This document shows positions 10,973 to 19,048 of a stretch of DNA of 64,000 nucleotides, piece by piece. Position 1 is the first letter of the stretch, and the number at the start of each line of letters is the position of its first letter. This stretch comes from Trebonia sp035294225 (GTDB lineage Bacteria; Actinomycetota; Actinomycetes; Streptosporangiales; Streptosporangiaceae). Location of the stretch: positions 18,203-82,202 of the forward strand of contig DATGLH010000093.1 of the NCBI GenBank assembly GCA_035294225.1. The letters are read 5' to 3'. The notes beneath the pieces were generated by a model. That model saw nothing but the letters and a program-made list of their open reading frames with translations. It was not told the origin of the DNA and ran no database searches. A program made the translations under genes and the position numbers.

Positions 10973-11292
10973 TGAAGATCAAGAAGGGCGACCACGTGAT
11001 GGTCATGGCCGGCAAGGACAAGGGCGCGACCGGGACCGTCATCGCGGCGTACCCGGCGGAGAACCGGGTCCTTGTGCAGGGCGTGAACATGGTGAAGAAG
11101 AACAAGAAGGTGACCAACCAGGGGGTGCGCGGCGCCAAGGAGGGCGGCATCACCACCCAGGAGGCGCCGATCCATGTGAGCAACGTGCAGCTTGTCGACC
11201 CGGAGACCAAGCGCCCGATGCGGGTGGGCTACCGGATCGGCGAGGACGGCAAGAAGGTCCGCATCCTGCGTCCGAGCGGGAAGGAAGTCTGA
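10972..11292 (+). CDS. rplX: 50S ribosomal protein L24
   Basis: Assembly-initiator protein with a KOW motif (KGDHVMVMAGKDKGATG at the N terminus). ATG at 10972 overlaps the rplN stop and gives 106 residues; a GTG one codon upstream is possible but less likely. Stop overlaps the rplE start by one base. Confidence 0.96.
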   Translation: MKIKKGDHVMVMAGKDKGATGTVIAAYPAENRVLVQGVNMVKKNKKVTNQGVRGAKEGGITTQEAPIHVSNVQLVDPETKRPMRVGYRIGEDGKKVRILRPSGKEV

Positions 11293-11855
11293 TGGCGACC
11301 GAGGCGCCGGCCAGGCCCCGGCTCAAGGAGAAGTACCTCACCGAGATCGCCCCGGCACTGCAGGACGAGTTCGGGTACGGCAACGTGATGCAGATCCCGA
11401 AGCTGACCAAGATCGTCGTGAACATGGGCGTCGGCGAGGCGGCCCGGGACGCGAAGCTGATCGACGGTGCCGTCAGGGACCTGGCCGCCATCACCGGGCA
11501 GAAGCCGGCCGTGGCGCGGGCCAAGAAGTCCATCGCTCAGTTCAAGCTGCGCGAGGGCATGCCGATCGGCGCGCACGTGACGCTGCGCGGCGACCGGATG
11601 TGGGAGTTCCTTGACCGCCTGCTGTCGATCTCGCTGCCGCGCATCCGCGACTTCCGTGGCCTGTCCGACCGGCAGTTCGACGGCCGCGGGAACTACACCT
11701 TCGGGCTCACCGAGCAGGTCGTGTTCCACGAGATCGACCCTGACAAGGTGGACCGGCAGCGCGGGATGGACATCACCATCGTCACCACGGCAACCAACGA
11801 CGCCGAGGGCCGCTCGCTGCTGCGGCGTCTTGGCTTCCCGTTCAAGGAGGGCTGA
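11292..11855 (+). CDS. rplE: 50S ribosomal protein L5
   Basis: 5S rRNA-binding protein of the central protuberance that contacts P-site tRNA. ATG at 11292; 187 residues. The conserved stretches KIVVNMGVGEA, RAKKSIAQFKLREGMPIG and RDFRGL are present, and the chain ends in FPFKEG as usual. Confidence 0.97.
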   Translation: MATEAPARPRLKEKYLTEIAPALQDEFGYGNVMQIPKLTKIVVNMGVGEAARDAKLIDGAVRDLAAITGQKPAVARAKKSIAQFKLREGMPIGAHVTLRGDRMWEFLDRLLSISLPRIRDFRGLSDRQFDGRGNYTFGLTEQVVFHEIDPDKVDRQRGMDITIVTTATNDAEGRSLLRRLGFPFKEG

Positions 11856-11858
11856 CAG

Positions 11859-12044
11859 ATGGCCAAGAAGTCGCTGATCGCCAAGGCCAACCGCAAGCCG
11901 AAGTTCGCCGTCCGTGCCTACACGCGGTGTACCCGCTGCGGTCGGCCGCGGGCCGTCTACCGGAAGTTCGGCCTGTGCCGGATCTGCTTCCGCACGATGG
12001 CGCACCGGGGCGAGCTGCCCGGCATCACCAAGTCCAGCTGGTAA
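11859..12044 (+). CDS. rpsZ: 30S ribosomal protein S14, type Z (zinc)
   Basis: Short zinc form of S14, 61 residues. Cys24, Cys27, Cys40 and Cys43 form the zinc ribbon (RCTRCG and LCRIC). It occupies the normal spc position between L5 and S8. Actinobacteria often carry a second, zinc-free S14 under Zur control elsewhere; none is in this window. Confidence 0.97.
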   Translation: MAKKSLIAKANRKPKFAVRAYTRCTRCGRPRAVYRKFGLCRICFRTMAHRGELPGITKSSW

Positions 12045-12108
12045 ACCATCAACGCGCCGTAGGTCTCGTGACGAGCGGGAAACCGCGGCGAGGAGGGCCA
12101 GAACGGCC

Positions 12109-12507
12109 ATGTCAATGACCGACCCGATCGCAGACATGCTGACCCGTCTGCGCAACGCCAACTCGGCGTACCACGACACCGTGCGTATGCCGTACTCCAA
12201 GATCAAGTCGCACATCGCGGAGATCCTCCAGCAGGAGGGCTACATCGCGGGATGGCGCGTCGAGGACGCCCAGGTCGGCAAGGACCTCGTGATCACGCTG
12301 AAGTACGGCAACGCCCGGGAGCGCTCGATCGCCGGGATCAAGCGGGTCTCCAAGCCCGGCCTTCGGGTGTACGCGAAGAAGGACAACCTGCCCCGGGTAC
12401 TCGGCGGGCTCGGCGTCGCGATCATCTCGACGTCAAGCGGCCTGATGACCGACAAGCAGGCCAAGAAGAACGGTGTGGGCGGGGAAGTCCTCGCCTACGT
12501 CTGGTAA
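12109..12507 (+). CDS. rpsH: 30S ribosomal protein S8
   Basis: Central-domain 16S rRNA binder and, in E. coli, the spc operon repressor. ATG at 12109 gives MSMTDPIADMLTRLRNAN and 132 residues; a second ATG at 12115 is possible. The frame is open far upstream but only this start matches the family. STSSGLMTDKQAKKNGVGGEV at the end is conserved. Confidence 0.96.
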   Translation: MSMTDPIADMLTRLRNANSAYHDTVRMPYSKIKSHIAEILQQEGYIAGWRVEDAQVGKDLVITLKYGNARERSIAGIKRVSKPGLRVYAKKDNLPRVLGGLGVAIISTSSGLMTDKQAKKNGVGGEVLAYVW

Positions 12508-12523
12508 GGGAGGGGAGCGGAAA

Positions 12524-13060
12524 ATGTCGCGTATCGGACGCCTCCCCATACCTATCCCCAGCGGGGTGGACGTGGCCATCGACGGCCAGGCGGTCAGCGT
12601 GAAGGGGCCGAAGGGCGCCCTGAGCCTCACCGTCGCGGAGCCGATCAGCGTGGTCAGGGAAGACGGCGTCATCCGGGTCACCCGGCCCAGCGACGAGGGC
12701 AGGGTCCGCGCGCTGCACGGCCTGTCCCGCACGCTGATCTTCAACATGGTGACCGGCGTCACCCAGGGGTACAGCAAGACCCTGGAGATCGTCGGCGTCG
12801 GCTACCGTGTGCAGGCCAAGGGGAAGGACCTTGAGTTCTCGCTCGGTTTCAGCCACCCGGTGCTCGTCACGCCCCCGGAAGGGATCACCTTCCGGGTGGA
12901 GACGCCGACCAGGTTCGTGGTCGAGGGCATCGACAAGCAACTGGTGGGCGAGACGGCGGCGCGGATCCGCAAGCTCCGCAAGCCCGACCCGTACAAGGCC
13001 AAGGGCGTGCGCTACCAGGGTGAAGTGATCCGGCGCAAGGTCGGGAAGGCTGGGAAGTAG
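12524..13060 (+). CDS. rplF: 50S ribosomal protein L6
   Basis: Factor-binding-site protein near the sarcin-ricin loop. ATG at 12524 after GGGAGGGGAGCGG gives MSRIGRLPIPIPSGV; 178 residues. The C-terminal KPDPYKAKGVRYQGE motif is intact. Two bases separate it from rplR. Confidence 0.97.
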   Translation: MSRIGRLPIPIPSGVDVAIDGQAVSVKGPKGALSLTVAEPISVVREDGVIRVTRPSDEGRVRALHGLSRTLIFNMVTGVTQGYSKTLEIVGVGYRVQAKGKDLEFSLGFSHPVLVTPPEGITFRVETPTRFVVEGIDKQLVGETAARIRKLRKPDPYKAKGVRYQGEVIRRKVGKAGK

Positions 13061-13062
13061 TC

Positions 13063-13479
13063 ATGGCTGGAACGCAGGCCAGGAGGTCGTCGCGCGAATA
13101 CGCCACCGGGCGGGTGGGGTCGCGCACGGCGGCGAAGACCCGCGCGCGCATCAGGCGTCACCTGAGGGTGCGCAAGAAGGTCACCGGCACCGCCGCCCGC
13201 CCGCGGATGGTGGTGAACCGGTCCGCGCGGCACATGTTCGTGCAGATCGTCGACGACAGCGTCGGCCATACGCTGGTGTCCGCCTCCACCATGGACGCGA
13301 CCATCAGGTCCGCGGCCGGGGACAAGACGGCCAAGGCCAAGATGGTGGGCGCGCTTATCGCCGAGCGGGCGAAGAAGGCAGGCATCACCACTGTGGTCTT
13401 CGACCGCGGCGGCTATCAGTACCACGGCCGTGTGGCCGCGCTCGCGGACAGCGCGCGGGAAGCCGGGCTGACGCTGTGA
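13063..13479 (+). CDS. rplR: 50S ribosomal protein L18
   Basis: 5S rRNA binder. ATG at 13063; 138 residues, slightly long because of a basic N-terminal part (SSREYATGRVGSRTAAK) before the core RARIRRHLRVRKKVTGT. FDRGGYQYHGRVAALADSAREAGL at the end is typical. Confidence 0.96.
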   Translation: MAGTQARRSSREYATGRVGSRTAAKTRARIRRHLRVRKKVTGTAARPRMVVNRSARHMFVQIVDDSVGHTLVSASTMDATIRSAAGDKTAKAKMVGALIAERAKKAGITTVVFDRGGYQYHGRVAALADSAREAGLTL

Positions 13480-13487
13480 TGAGGTCA

Positions 13488-13562
13488 TATCCGGGGGAGA
13501 CGGTCCTCCGGCACGGGGGGCCCCGTCTCCCCGTCCCCCCTGGCCCCCGAACCCCCCGGCTG
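13488..13562 (+). repeat. G-run/C-run hairpin repeat, copy C (rplR-rpsE spacer)
   Basis: The 142-base gap between rplR and rpsE again consists of G and C runs. GGGGAGACGG at 13494-13503 can pair with CCGTCTCCCC at 13522-13531. The tail GAACCCCCCGGCTGC resembles the rpoA-rplQ spacer (GAACCCCGGCTGC). It is more distant from copies A and B than these are from each other. Confidence 0.5.
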
Positions 13563-13621
13563 CCTTCGGCGAGCTTGTGCCGGTGGTTCGAACGCCGGGA
13601 AATCGATAGGAAGGAAAGCTA

Positions 13622-14221
13622 ATGCCAGGAGCTCCGCGGCGCGGCGGCGAGCGGCGGGAGCGCCGCGAGGACCGCCGCGGCGGCGCGACCGAGAAGCAGG
13701 CGGTATACCTGGAGCGCGTGGTCACGATCAACCGCGTGGCCAAGGTGGTCAAGGGCGGCCGTAGGTTCAGCTTCACCGCGCTTGTCGTGGTGGGCGACGG
13801 CAACGGCATGGTCGGTGTCGGCTACGGCAAGGCCAAGGAGGTGCCCGCGGCGATCGCCAAGGGCGTCGAAGAGGCCAAGAAGCACTTCTTCCGGGTCCCC
13901 CGGATCGCCACGACCATCCCGCACACCGTACAGGGCGAGGCCGCGGCCGGCGTGGTGCTGCTGAAGCCCGCCAGCCCCGGTACCGGCGTCATCGCCGGCG
14001 GACCGGTTCGCGCCGTGCTTGAGTGCGCGGGAATCAGCGACGTGCTGTCCCGCTCGCTCGGCTCGTCCAACCCGATCAACGTGGTCCACGCCACGGTGGC
14101 GGCGCTCAAGGCGCTAAGCCGTCCCGAGGAGATCGCGGCCAAGCGCGGCCTGCCGATCGAGGACGTGGCGCCGAGGGCGATGCTGCAGGCGCGCGCCGCC
14201 GCGGCCACGGCCAGCGCATAA
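13622..14221 (+). CDS. rpsE: 30S ribosomal protein S5
   Basis: Accuracy protein of the 30S body. ATG at 13622 after AAGGAAAG; 199 residues with an Arg/Gly-rich N-terminal extension of about 25 residues. The spectinomycin-site loop KVVKGGRRFSF is wild type, and GDGNGMVGVGYGKAKEVP is intact. Confidence 0.97.
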   Translation: MPGAPRRGGERRERREDRRGGATEKQAVYLERVVTINRVAKVVKGGRRFSFTALVVVGDGNGMVGVGYGKAKEVPAAIAKGVEEAKKHFFRVPRIATTIPHTVQGEAAAGVVLLKPASPGTGVIAGGPVRAVLECAGISDVLSRSLGSSNPINVVHATVAALKALSRPEEIAAKRGLPIEDVAPRAMLQARAAAATASA

Positions 14222-14234
14222 CAGGGGGCACGCG

Positions 14235-14417
14235 ATGTCACAGCTCAAGGTGACCCAGGTCAAGTCGAAGATCGGCGGGAACAGCGCGCAGCGGGACACC
14301 CTGCGCTCGCTGGGCCTCCGCCGCATCGGCCAGTCGGTGGTCAAGCCGGATCGCCCGGAGTTCCGCGGCATGATCCATGTCGTCCGCCACCTGGTCCGGG
14401 TAGAGGAGGTGGACTGA
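14235..14417 (+). CDS. rpmD: 50S ribosomal protein L30
   Basis: 60 residues, ATG at 14235. The family signature KIGGNSAQRDTLRSLGLRR and MIHVVRHLVRVEEVD are clear. Located between S5 and L15 as in all spc clusters. Confidence 0.96.
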   Translation: MSQLKVTQVKSKIGGNSAQRDTLRSLGLRRIGQSVVKPDRPEFRGMIHVVRHLVRVEEVD

Positions 14418-14420
14418 GCA

Positions 14421-14864
14421 ATGCTGAAGCTGCATGACCTGCGGCCGGCCCCCGGCGCCCACAAGGAGAAGACGCGGGTCGGCCGGGGCGAGGCGTCCAA
14501 GGGCAAGACGGCGGGCCGCGGCACCAAGGGGACCAAGGCCCGCTCTCAGGTGCGCAAGGGGTTCGAAGGCGGCCAGATGCCGCTGCACCGCCGGGTGCCG
14601 AAGCTCAAGGGCTTCTCCAATGCCCCGTTCAAGACCACCTACCAGGTGGTGAACACCGGGCGGCTCGCCGAGCTGTACCCGGCCGGAGGCGAGGTGACGC
14701 CGGAGACCCTCGCCGCCAACGGCGCCGTGCGCCGCGGTGAGCTGGTCAAGGTGCTCGGGAACGGCGACCTGACCGTGGCGCTGCGGGTCAGCGCGCATGC
14801 GGTCTCCGAGTCGGCCAGGCAGAAGATCGAGGCTGCGGGCGGAACGGTCACGCTGCTCGGCTAA
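14421..14864 (+). CDS. rplO: 50S ribosomal protein L15
   Basis: Late-assembly protein, 147 residues, ATG at 14421. The glycine- and lysine-rich N terminus (VGRGEASKGKTAGRGTKG) that threads into 23S rRNA and the QMPLHRRVPKLKGF motif are present. Confidence 0.96.
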   Translation: MLKLHDLRPAPGAHKEKTRVGRGEASKGKTAGRGTKGTKARSQVRKGFEGGQMPLHRRVPKLKGFSNAPFKTTYQVVNTGRLAELYPAGGEVTPETLAANGAVRRGELVKVLGNGDLTVALRVSAHAVSESARQKIEAAGGTVTLLG

Positions 14865-14887
14865 GTTGAATTAGGCCCGCGTTCGGA

Positions 14888-14929
14888 GCTGGCTCGTCCA
14901 GGTACGTCCTGGCGAGCTAGCTCGCCAGG
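14888..14929 (+). promoter_or_regulatory. Alternative hairpins between rplO and secY
   Basis: Positions 14908-14929 are a perfect 22-base palindrome. The segment 14888-14903 is a near copy of its right half and can pair with its left half instead, so two structures exclude each other. This lies 24 bases after the rplO stop and 66 bases before secY. It may be an attenuator or processing site separating ribosomal genes from secY-adk; this is inferred. Confidence 0.5.
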
Positions 14930-14994
14930 CGGCCCTGAAGGTAGGATACGGAAGCCGCTGAAACGCAGGTTCCGCCGATGAAGAGGGATCACGC

Positions 14995-16332
14995 ATGCTG
15001 ACCGCGTTCATCCGGGCGTTCCGGACGCCCGACCTGCGCAAGAAGCTGCTGTTCACACTGGGCATCATCGTCGTGTTCCGGCTGGGCTCGACGCTGCCCG
15101 CGCCGGGCATCAACGAGAGCAACGTGTCGACCTGCGCGGGCATCGCCGCGAAGAGCGGCGCCGCGGGCGTCTACCAGATCGTCGACCTGCTCAGCGGCAA
15201 CGCGCTGAAGTACATGTCGGTGTTCGCGCTCGGCATCATGCCCTACATCACCGCGAGCATCATCCTCCAGCTGCTCACGGTCGTGATCCCGCGGCTTGAG
15301 ACGCTCAAGAACGAGGGCCAGGCCGGCCAGGCGAAGATCACCCAGTACACCCGGTACCTGACCATCGGCCTGGCGATCCTGCAATCCACCGGCTACGTCG
15401 AGCTCGCCCGCAGCGGGACGCTGGTTCCGGGCTGCTCGACGAGCCTCTATCCGATCATCCCCGACGCGTCGGTCTTCCGGATCGCCACGATGGTGATCAC
15501 GATGGTGGCCGGCACCGCGGTGATCATGTGGATGGGCGAGCTGATCACCGACCGCGGCGTCGGCAACGGCATGTCGATCCTGATCTTCACCCAGGTCATC
15601 GCCGTCATCCCCGGTGAGATGCTGACCATCTTCCAGACCCGCGGCGCGTTCACCTCGCTGGTGTCGGTCGTCGTGGTGCTCGTGGTCGTCGCGGGCATCG
15701 TGTTCATGGAGCAGGCCCAGCGGCGCGTGCCCGTGCAGTACGCCAAGCGGATGGTCGGCCGCCGGATGTACGGGGGCACGTCCACCTACATCCCGATGAA
15801 GGTCAACCAGGCGGGCGTCATCCCGGTCATCTTCGCCTCCAGCCTGCTGTACATCCCGCAGCTGGCGGTGTCGCTGTTCGGCAACAGCAGCCACCCGCAA
15901 GGGTGGGTTTCCTGGGTCCAGACCTACCTGGAGATCGGCGCGACCGGCAACCTGTCGTCCCTGTGGTTCTACCTGGCGGCCTTCTTCGTGCTGATCGTCG
16001 CGTTCACGTTCTTCTACGTGTCGATCACGTTCAACCCGACCGAGGTCGCCGACAACATGAAGAAGTACGGCGGCTTCGTCCCGGGCATCAGGCCAGGGCG
16101 GCCCACCGCCGAGTACCTCGGCTACGTGCTCACCCGGCTTACCGCGCCGGGGTCGCTCTACCTCGGCGTGGTCGCCCTGTTCCCACTGGTCGCGCTCGCC
16201 GCGATCGGCGTGGGGAACCAGTTCCCGTTCAGCGGCGTGAGCCTGCTCATCATGGTCGGCGTTGGCCTGGATACGGTCAAGCAGATCGAGAGCCAGCTGC
16301 AGCAGCGTAATTATGAGGGTTTCTTGCGATAG
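14995..16332 (+). CDS. secY: Protein translocase subunit SecY
   Basis: Central channel of the Sec translocon in the inner membrane. ATG at 14995; 445 residues. Ten hydrophobic segments are recognisable. The N-terminal FRTPDLRKKLLFTLGI, the cytoplasmic loop RRVPVQYAKRMVGRRMYGG, and the C-terminal loop GGFVPGIRPGRPTAEYL needed for SecA coupling are intact. Its stop overlaps the adk GTG by one base. Confidence 0.97.
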   Translation: MLTAFIRAFRTPDLRKKLLFTLGIIVVFRLGSTLPAPGINESNVSTCAGIAAKSGAAGVYQIVDLLSGNALKYMSVFALGIMPYITASIILQLLTVVIPRLETLKNEGQAGQAKITQYTRYLTIGLAILQSTGYVELARSGTLVPGCSTSLYPIIPDASVFRIATMVITMVAGTAVIMWMGELITDRGVGNGMSILIFTQVIAVIPGEMLTIFQTRGAFTSLVSVVVVLVVVAGIVFMEQAQRRVPVQYAKRMVGRRMYGGTSTYIPMKVNQAGVIPVIFASSLLYIPQLAVSLFGNSSHPQGWVSWVQTYLEIGATGNLSSLWFYLAAFFVLIVAFTFFYVSITFNPTEVADNMKKYGGFVPGIRPGRPTAEYLGYVLTRLTAPGSLYLGVVALFPLVALAAIGVGNQFPFSGVSLLIMVGVGLDTVKQIESQLQQRNYEGFLR

Positions 16333-16985
16333 TGCGCATCGTCCTTGTCGGGCCCCCCGGAGCGGGCAAAGGGACCCAGGCCCACTTCATCGCATCCCAT
16401 CTGGCGATCCCGCGCATCTCGACAGGTGACATCTTCCGCTACAACGTCACGCACAACACCGAGCTTGGCGTCAAGGCCAAGGAGTACATGAACCGCGGGG
16501 ATCTCGTTCCCGACGAGATAACCGTCGCCATGGTGCGCGACCGGCTCGCGGAAGACGACGCGCAGGCCGGCTTCCTGCTTGACGGTTTCCCGCGCAACGT
16601 CCCGCAGGCCGAGACGCTGAAGAAGATGCTCGCCGAGTTCGAGACCAGGCTCACCGTGGTCCTCGAGCTCGTGGTCGACGAGGACGAGGTGGTCCGCCGC
16701 CTGTCCGGCCGCCGCACCTGCCGCCGCTGCGAGCGCGTGTGGCACGTGCTGTACGACCCGCCCACGGTGTCGGGGGTCTGCGACGACTGCGGCGGCGAGC
16801 TCTTCCAGCGCGACGACGACAAGGAAGAGGTCATCCGGCACCGGCTCGAGGTGTACAACAGCCAGACGGCGCCGCTGATCGCCTTCTACGCGGACGAGGG
16901 CATCCTCGTGGGCATCGACGCGACCGGCCCGGTGGAAGAGGTCACCACCCGCGCGCTCACGGCTTTGCAGCCGTACGTGCGCTAA
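16332..16985 (+). CDS. adk: Adenylate kinase (zinc-type LID)
   Basis: Interconverts ATP plus AMP and two ADP. GTG start overlapping the secY stop; 217 residues. P-loop GPPGAGKGT at residues 7-15, AMP-binding STGDIFR near 30, and DGFPRN near 84. The LID domain carries four cysteines (130, 133, 150, 153), the zinc form more often seen in Gram-positives. Many high-GC Actinobacteria have a short LID instead, so this is the long form. Confidence 0.96.
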   Translation: MRIVLVGPPGAGKGTQAHFIASHLAIPRISTGDIFRYNVTHNTELGVKAKEYMNRGDLVPDEITVAMVRDRLAEDDAQAGFLLDGFPRNVPQAETLKKMLAEFETRLTVVLELVVDEDEVVRRLSGRRTCRRCERVWHVLYDPPTVSGVCDDCGGELFQRDDDKEEVIRHRLEVYNSQTAPLIAFYADEGILVGIDATGPVEEVTTRALTALQPYVR

Positions 16986-16995
16986 CGCGTTCCGG

Positions 16996-17025
16996 ACGGC
17001 GCCGTTCATGATCCTGTAATTTTTT
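16996..17025 (+). terminator. Possible weak terminator after adk
   Basis: A short palindrome (ACGGCGCCGT, 16996-17005) is followed at 17020 by six T. The stem is short and the T-run is offset, so this is only a candidate. The rest of the 434-base spacer up to map holds the two repeat pairs listed below and no gene. Confidence 0.3.
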
Positions 17026-17136
17026 CGTACCTATTCCGGATTTTCTCTACATGGTGAAAAGTCTTTCGGTTCGCGCGGTCGGCCACGGCGGCCCGTCGGC
17101 CATCGGGGCGGTGCTGCTGTGACGCGAGCGGTCCGG

Positions 17137-17243
17137 GTGGCGGCAGGGGCCGTGTTCGGAACAAGCTGAACGTGTTTTCGTCGCGCCGACGATATCGTGC
17201 CACGCCCGTGGCGGCAGGGGCCGCGTTCGGAACAAGCTGAACG
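17137..17243 (+). repeat. 36-base direct repeat pair upstream of map
   Basis: Copies at 17137-17172 and 17208-17243 differ at one base and start 71 bases apart. Each ends in an interrupted inverted repeat, GTTCGG and CTGAAC around AACAAG, which resembles a repressor operator. The pair lies 177-283 bases before map. Confidence 0.65.
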
Positions 17244-17309
17244 GGGCTGGAGTCCCGCTCGCGGCCGGGCCGCCTCCATGCGCCGCCGTGGCTCGCCGCT
17301 AGCCGCCGC

Positions 17310-17351
17310 GATCTCGCTCCTGGATCCCAGGATCTCGCTCCTGGATCCCAG
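17310..17351 (+). repeat. Perfect tandem 21-base duplication
   Basis: Two identical adjacent copies of a 21-base unit (GATCTCGCTCCTGGATCCCAG-type, each with an internal CTGGATCCCAG near-palindrome) lie 69 bases before map. Probably replication slippage; the palindromic part may be functional. Confidence 0.8.
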
Positions 17352-17419
17352 GCGGCGCGGCGGCCGTTGGCTCCCGGGAGGCTGCGGCGGCGGTAGCGTT
17401 GTAACGGAGGTGTGGTGGC

Positions 17420-18271
17420 ATGCGGTTGCGGCGTGATCGTGCGATTGAGATCAAGGCCCCGGGGCAGTTCACCCGCATGCGCGAGGCTGGCCTGGTGGTT
17501 GCGCATACGCTGCGGGTCCTCGCCGAGGCGGTGCGGCCGGGGATCACCACCGCCGACCTCGACGCGATCGCCGAGCGCGAGATCCGATCGGCGGGCGCGG
17601 TCCCGTCCTTCCTCGGCTACCACGGCTATCCGGCCACGATCTGCACGTCGGTGAACGAGGAGATCGTGCACGGCATCCCCGCCAGGGACCGCCGCCTCAA
17701 CCCGGGCGACGTCATCTCGATCGACTGCGGCGCGATCGTCGACGGCTGGCACGGCGACGCGGCCATCTCGATGGGGGTAGGCGAGATCGACCAGGCGGAT
17801 CAGGCGCTGCTCGACGCGTGCGAGGCGGCGTTGTGGGCGGGCATCGCCCAGGCCAGGCCCGGGAACCGGATCGGTGACATCTCGCACGCGGTGGAGCGGT
17901 CGGCCCGCTCGTCCGGGGAGTACGGGCTGATCCGCGAGTACACCGGGCACGGGATCGGCACGGCGATGCACATGGAGCCCGCGGTCCCGAACTACGGGCC
18001 GCCCGGCCACGGTCCGCGGTTGCGCGCGGGCATGGCGCTGGCGATCGAGCCGATGATCACCCGTGGCGGCGAGCGCACCGAGGAACTCGCCGACGGCTGG
18101 ACGGTGGTCACCGCAGACGGCTCCCGCGCCGCTCACTTCGAGCACACGGTGGCCATCACCCCCGACGGTCCCTGGGTCCTGACCGCGCCGGAGGACGGGC
18201 AACCCGAGTTCGCCGGACGGTCCGGGGCGACCGTGCTGGCCCGGGGAGACGGAGCCCCCGATGCCCGGTGA
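17420..18271 (+). CDS. map: Methionine aminopeptidase, type I
   Basis: Removes the initiator methionine from nascent proteins. ATG at 17420 after AACGGAGG; 283 residues. Metal-ligand motifs are present: SIDCGAIVDGWHGDAA, YTGHGIGTAMH, LAIEPM and FEHTVAIT. The chain continues about 25 residues past the usual end (PEFAGRSGATVLARGDGAPDAR), and this tail overlaps the next gene by 11 bases. Standard secY-adk-map order. Confidence 0.95.
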   Translation: MRLRRDRAIEIKAPGQFTRMREAGLVVAHTLRVLAEAVRPGITTADLDAIAEREIRSAGAVPSFLGYHGYPATICTSVNEEIVHGIPARDRRLNPGDVISIDCGAIVDGWHGDAAISMGVGEIDQADQALLDACEAALWAGIAQARPGNRIGDISHAVERSARSSGEYGLIREYTGHGIGTAMHMEPAVPNYGPPGHGPRLRAGMALAIEPMITRGGERTEELADGWTVVTADGSRAAHFEHTVAITPDGPWVLTAPEDGQPEFAGRSGATVLARGDGAPDAR

Positions 18272-18722
18272 TCCCCGGCTGCGCGCCTCGGACGCGGACC
18301 GGGAGCGCACGGCGTCACTGCTTCGCGAGCATCACGCCGAGGGCAGGCTGACCGCGGAGGAGTTCAACGAGCGCCTGGACCAGGCGTTCGCGGCGAAGAC
18401 GATCGGGGAACTCGACTCCCTCCTCGCCGATCTGCCCGGCATCGACCTGTACCGGCTGCCCGCGGCCGGCATCCGGCCGGCGCCGGCCGGCGCGCTGCGG
18501 CCCCGCGGCCGCGGCGGGAGGGTGGACCGGCGTGGTCAGGGCGCGGTGACCCCGCGGCGGGTTGCCGCCTGGGTGGCCTGGGCGGCGATCAGCTCGCTGC
18601 TGTTCGTCGTGTGGCTGGGGATCGGCCTGGTTTCCGGCGGCGCCGCGTGGTTCCCGTGGTTCCTGCTCGTCGCCGTCCCATGGGGAATGGCCATCGCGCG
18701 CAGGCCCCCGCATCACCGGTAG
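18261..18722 (+). CDS. DUF1707 (SHOCT-like) two-helix membrane protein
   Basis: 153 residues, ATG at 18261 inside the end of map. The N-terminal 55 residues (LRASDADRERTASLLREHHAEGRLTAEEF, then ERLDQAFAAKT) are the DUF1707 domain common in Actinobacteria. A basic linker and two hydrophobic segments (about residues 98-120 and 126-143) follow. Function unknown; the domain often occurs in small membrane proteins. The overlap suggests co-transcription with map. It separates map from infA, which are adjacent in most relatives. Confidence 0.8.
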   Translation: MPGDPRLRASDADRERTASLLREHHAEGRLTAEEFNERLDQAFAAKTIGELDSLLADLPGIDLYRLPAAGIRPAPAGALRPRGRGGRVDRRGQGAVTPRRVAAWVAWAAISSLLFVVWLGIGLVSGGAAWFPWFLLVAVPWGMAIARRPPHHR

Positions 18723-19048
18723 CCGCGGGCCGCCCCGTGCTCATTGCCCCGCCGGCCGGCGGTCGGCTACCCTGTAGCGACGGCGGCTTGCCATCGCCTG
18801 ACACGAGGCCGGCACCGCGGCTCACCCGGCACCGGGCGCCGCGGGAATAGGAGCAGGGCTGGCGGTGTTATGCTGCCAGTTCGCGCTGCCAGGATCGGTC
18901 TAGTAGAATCTGCTGCGGCCCATCGGCTGGCTTTCCGGATGGCTTCGCGCCATGGGGAGTGCGTCGTGCCCAGCCCGGCGTTCCCGCCGGGGCGGCTGCG
19001 AACCAGCACGATACCAACCAAGACTACGCAGGACGAAGCGCGGAGGAT
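18723..19048 (+). promoter_or_regulatory. Spacer before infA, likely promoter region
   Basis: 326 bases without a convincing gene. A TAGAAT at 18904-18909 could be a -10 box for infA, with a weak TTCGCG 18 bases upstream. CTGCCAG occurs twice at 18873 and 18886. The remaining sequence shows nothing I can identify. Confidence 0.35.

Noticed and set aside
17137..17351. CRISPR-like repeats before map
   Set aside because: Only two copies of each repeat, unequal spacing and no cas genes; direct duplications explain them.
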